Assembly (NCBI GenBank): GCA_026388445.1
Contig: JAPLJU010000179.1
Coordinates: forward strand, 1 to 15,227
Reading direction: 5' to 3'
Length of the DNA: 15,227 nt
Source: Deltaproteobacteria bacterium
GTDB lineage: Bacteria; Desulfobacterota; Syntrophia; Syntrophales; UBA2192
The notes under the pieces were generated by a model. It made no database searches and had not been told where the DNA came from. It saw only the letters and a program-made list of their open reading frames with translations. Numbering within the stretch: the stretch's first letter is position 1; each line of letters starts with the position of its first letter. Positions 13,362 to 15,227 of the stretch are shown here, in pieces. Both the position numbers and the translations under genes were made by a program.

Positions 13362-14804
13362 ATGGCTATTAAAACGAAAGAAGAATACTTTGAAAGCCTG
13401 AAGAAGCAAAAACCCGAGGCCTACATGTTGGGGGAAAGGGTTGATCAAATTGTTGGCAATCCTCAATTTGACGTACAGCTCAACCTGACCTCACTCACAT
13501 ACGCGGCCGCACATGATCCTGAGACAAAGGAGCTGGCCAGGATAAAGTCTTCATTTATTGATGAAGAGGTAAACTTATGGGCCCATATCCCTCAATCGCC
13601 TGAGGATCTGATCAGAAGAGCAAGGTTACATAGAAAACTTTCAGCCGAAAAAGTGTGTCTTTTGAGATGCATGTTTGTTGATCCTGCGTCAGCCTTGCTT
13701 GTTTCCACCTATGAGATGGATAAGAAACTTGGCACGAACTATTACAAAAACGTTGTCAATTTTGTAAAACGTGTTCAGAAGGAAGATCTCATGGTCGGCG
13801 GGGCAGTGACGGATGTTCGAGGGGATAGAAGTGTGGGCCCTATGGAGCAGGAAGATCCCGATCTATATGTTCATGTGGTTGAAAGAAGAGACGATGGGAT
13901 TGTGGTGAGCGGCGCCAAGGCCAATATTACCGGTGCTGTAGCCTGCAATGAACTGATTGTCGTGCCCTGCAGGGCCTTAAGACGAGAAGAAAAGGATTAT
14001 GCTGTAGCTTTTGTTATTCCTGTAGATACAAAGGGAATTAAATACATTCTTAGACCTACCGCAGCGCCAAGAGAGCCCAGAGAAATAGATCACCCGGTAA
14101 GCAGGAAAATCGGACATATTGAGTCAATGGCGATTTTTGAGAATGTCTTTGTTCCCTGGGATAGAGTCTTTATGTGCGGTGAGACAGCCTTCAGTGGACT
14201 GATGGTTGGGACCTTCGCTTCCACCCATAGATGCTCGAAATGTGCATGCACAGCCGGTCACATGGACATGTTTGTGGGTGCTGCTGCTCTCATGGCGCAA
14301 TATAACGGCGTTGAAAGAGCTCCGCACATCCGGGAGATGTTAACCGAAATGATTATGAATGGTGAAATTGGTTATCACGCTGCCATAGCTTCGGCTGTTG
14401 AGGGATCATATCATCCCGCAGGAGTTTGGGTTCCAAACTTCCTTGCCGCAAATGTAGGGAAATATATGTCGTGCCACACCGTCGGTGAACAGTATGTCAT
14501 GCTCCAGGATATCAGCGGTGGCATAGCTGTTACCGCTCCTACGGAGAGAGACTGGAAAAATCCTGAGTTAAGGAAATACATGGAAAAATTCCTGCGCGGG
14601 AAAAAGGGAGTGAAAACGGAAAACAGGCTGAAGGCCATAAAGCTCATTGAAGATATGACCGCATCCGAGTATGCCGGCTGGTATATCGGGCTCTGTATTA
14701 ATGCAGCCGGCTCTCCCCAGGCAGAGAGAGTCGAAATTGAGAGAACCTATGATCTAAAGAAGGCGATTGCCATCGCCAAGAAATGGGCAGACATAGAAGA
14801 CTAA
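13362..14804 (+). CDS. 4-hydroxybutyryl-CoA dehydratase (AbfD)/HpaB-family flavoprotein
   Basis: 480 residues, close to the 490 of Clostridium aminobutyricum AbfD, a FAD and [4Fe-4S] enzyme that dehydrates 4-hydroxybutyryl-CoA to crotonyl-CoA. The four AbfD cluster ligands can be placed: Cys99 and Cys103 (KVCLLRCMF), then His289 and Cys296 (HRCSKCAC) at the same 7-residue spacing as His292/Cys299. Glu254 in HIESMAIFENVFVPWDRV matches AbfD Glu257. The positions of AbfD Tyr296 and Lys300 read Lys293 and Thr297, and the Glu expected before AAGSPQAER (AbfD Glu455) appears to be absent (LCINAAGSP). A related radical dehydratase or isomerase on another CoA-ester is likely. AAGGAGG precedes the ATG. 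GC content is lower than in the CoA-transferase genes. The nearby dehydrogenase and thiolase could process a crotonyl-CoA-like product, but no enoyl-CoA hydratase is present here. Confidence 0.85.
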   Translation: MAIKTKEEYFESLKKQKPEAYMLGERVDQIVGNPQFDVQLNLTSLTYAAAHDPETKELARIKSSFIDEEVNLWAHIPQSPEDLIRRARLHRKLSAEKVCLLRCMFVDPASALLVSTYEMDKKLGTNYYKNVVNFVKRVQKEDLMVGGAVTDVRGDRSVGPMEQEDPDLYVHVVERRDDGIVVSGAKANITGAVACNELIVVPCRALRREEKDYAVAFVIPVDTKGIKYILRPTAAPREPREIDHPVSRKIGHIESMAIFENVFVPWDRVFMCGETAFSGLMVGTFASTHRCSKCACTAGHMDMFVGAAALMAQYNGVERAPHIREMLTEMIMNGEIGYHAAIASAVEGSYHPAGVWVPNFLAANVGKYMSCHTVGEQYVMLQDISGGIAVTAPTERDWKNPELRKYMEKFLRGKKGVKTENRLKAIKLIEDMTASEYAGWYIGLCINAAGSPQAERVEIERTYDLKKAIAIAKKWADIED

Positions 14805-14826
14805 ACCAGGGATAGATATGCACTTC

Positions 14827-14899
14827 TGGGCAACGGCGGGGTGAAAGTTTACGAAGAGCGCTTGTGCCGAAAATATGACCGATCCCCGCCGGCAGCCCA
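14827..14899. other. Long-stem inverted repeat, possible structured RNA or 3' end
   Basis: TGGGC (14827-14831) pairs with GCCCA (14895-14899), and after a small internal loop CGGCGGGG (14834-14841) pairs with CCCCGCCG (14884-14891). The 13 pairs enclose 42 bases. It starts 22 bases after the AbfD-like stop codon and has no T-run. The palindrome GGCCATATGGCC follows at 14903-14914. It could be a transcript end or part of a mobile element; no RNA family is recognised. Confidence 0.35.
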
Positions 14900-14916
14900 A
14901 CAGGCCATATGGCCTA

Positions 14917-14979
14917 AGTTGTGAGTTGTGAGTGGTCAGTGGTTAGTGGTGAGCAAAAAAGATAGTGAATAGTGATTAG
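14917..14979. repeat. Degenerate 7-bp repeat element, copy 2
   Basis: Nine consecutive heptads: agttgtg, agttgtg, agtggtc, agtggtt, agtggtg, agcaaaa, aagatag, tgaatag, tgattag. From the cagtggttagtgg at 14937 it matches the element at 7936 closely, apart from the absence of 14 bases (two units). It lies between the AbfD-like gene and the transposase remnant. Confidence 0.65.
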
Positions 14980-15007
14980 CAATTGTGTTTCGAGTCAAGA
15001 TATTTAA

Positions 15008-15226
15008 CTAAGCATATTTCCAGCACGTGTTGTTTTTGATCATCGTATTGAGGATGATCAGGATCTTTCTCATACAGGCGGTGATGGCCACTTTGCAGCT
15101 TTTGCCGGCCTCACGCAGGCGCTGGTAGAAGGCCCGGATGACAGGGTTGAAGCGAGCGGCAGCGACGGCGCTCATGTATAACACCGTTCGGATGTGAGCC
15201 CGACCGCCCCAGATCATTCGTCGTCC
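15008..15226 (-). CDS. IS110-family transposase, C-terminal part
   Basis: The frame is open to the right edge; 73 residues are visible, ending with TAG at 15008-15010. Residues such as RRMIWGGRAHIRTVLYMSAV, RFNPVIRAFYQRLREAGKS and KVAITACMRKILIILNTMI match the C-terminal end of the IS110/IS116/IS902 transposase (Transposase_20 region), a DEDD-type recombinase that moves without terminal inverted repeats. Whether the element is complete cannot be judged. Its outer end should lie close to 14980-15007, because the repeat next to it also occurs elsewhere in the window without any transposase. Confidence 0.85.
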   Translation of the reverse strand, partial: GRRMIWGGRAHIRTVLYMSAVAAARFNPVIRAFYQRLREAGKSCKVAITACMRKILIILNTMIKNNTCWKYA

Positions 15227-15227
15227 C

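Noticed and set aside
13046..13372. A 108-codon frame on the + strand between pair B and the AbfD-like gene
   Set aside because: It reads through a strong hairpin, overlaps the next gene start and lacks a Shine-Dalgarno and any family features.

Overview
The window looks like a chromosomal stretch of an anaerobic, probably syntrophic or sulfate-reducing bacterium of the former Deltaproteobacteria (Desulfobacterota). This is inferred from gene content: an AmrS-like radical-SAM homologue, a GH57/GT4 pair, CaiB/BaiF CoA-transferases with beta-oxidation enzymes, an AbfD-like flavoprotein, a probable selenoprotein, strong AGGAGG ribosome sites and fairly GC-rich coding DNA. No rRNA, tRNA or CRISPR array was seen.

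Left part (1-4165): the 3' end of a GT4 glycosyltransferase, then a GH57 alpha-amylase-like protein that lacks the catalytic glutamate, a frameshifted DJ-1/PfpI gene, an AmrS-like protein whose radical-SAM CX3CX2C motif is reduced to one cysteine, and a short rhodanese. The rhodanese frame is interrupted by two TGA codons at the two positions where relatives carry the C-x-C cysteines. A hairpin with bacterial SECIS geometry follows, so the gene is best read as a candidate di-selenocysteine protein rather than a pseudogene. A strong bidirectional terminator closes this part and is followed by about 770 bases without a supported gene.

Middle part (5064-13027): a CoA-thioester cluster on the + strand. 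It holds two pairs of class III CoA-transferases flanking a 3-hydroxyacyl-CoA dehydrogenase and a thiolase. In each pair the first protein keeps the catalytic Asp and the second has lost it (Trp in one pair, Ser in the other), which suggests two heteromeric CoA-transferases with one active and one non-catalytic subunit each. With the dehydrogenase and thiolase they would activate a carboxylic acid and cleave its 3-hydroxyacyl-CoA form. The substrate is not known from the sequence.

Right part (13362-15227): a lower-GC gene for an AbfD/HpaB-family flavoprotein. It keeps the four [4Fe-4S] ligands of 4-hydroxybutyryl-CoA dehydratase but differs at other active-site positions. Next come a structured non-coding stretch and the 3' end of an IS110-family transposase on the - strand. 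Degenerate tandem repeats with a strict 7-base period occur in four intergenic regions, and two of these are clearly copies of one element differing by exactly two heptads.
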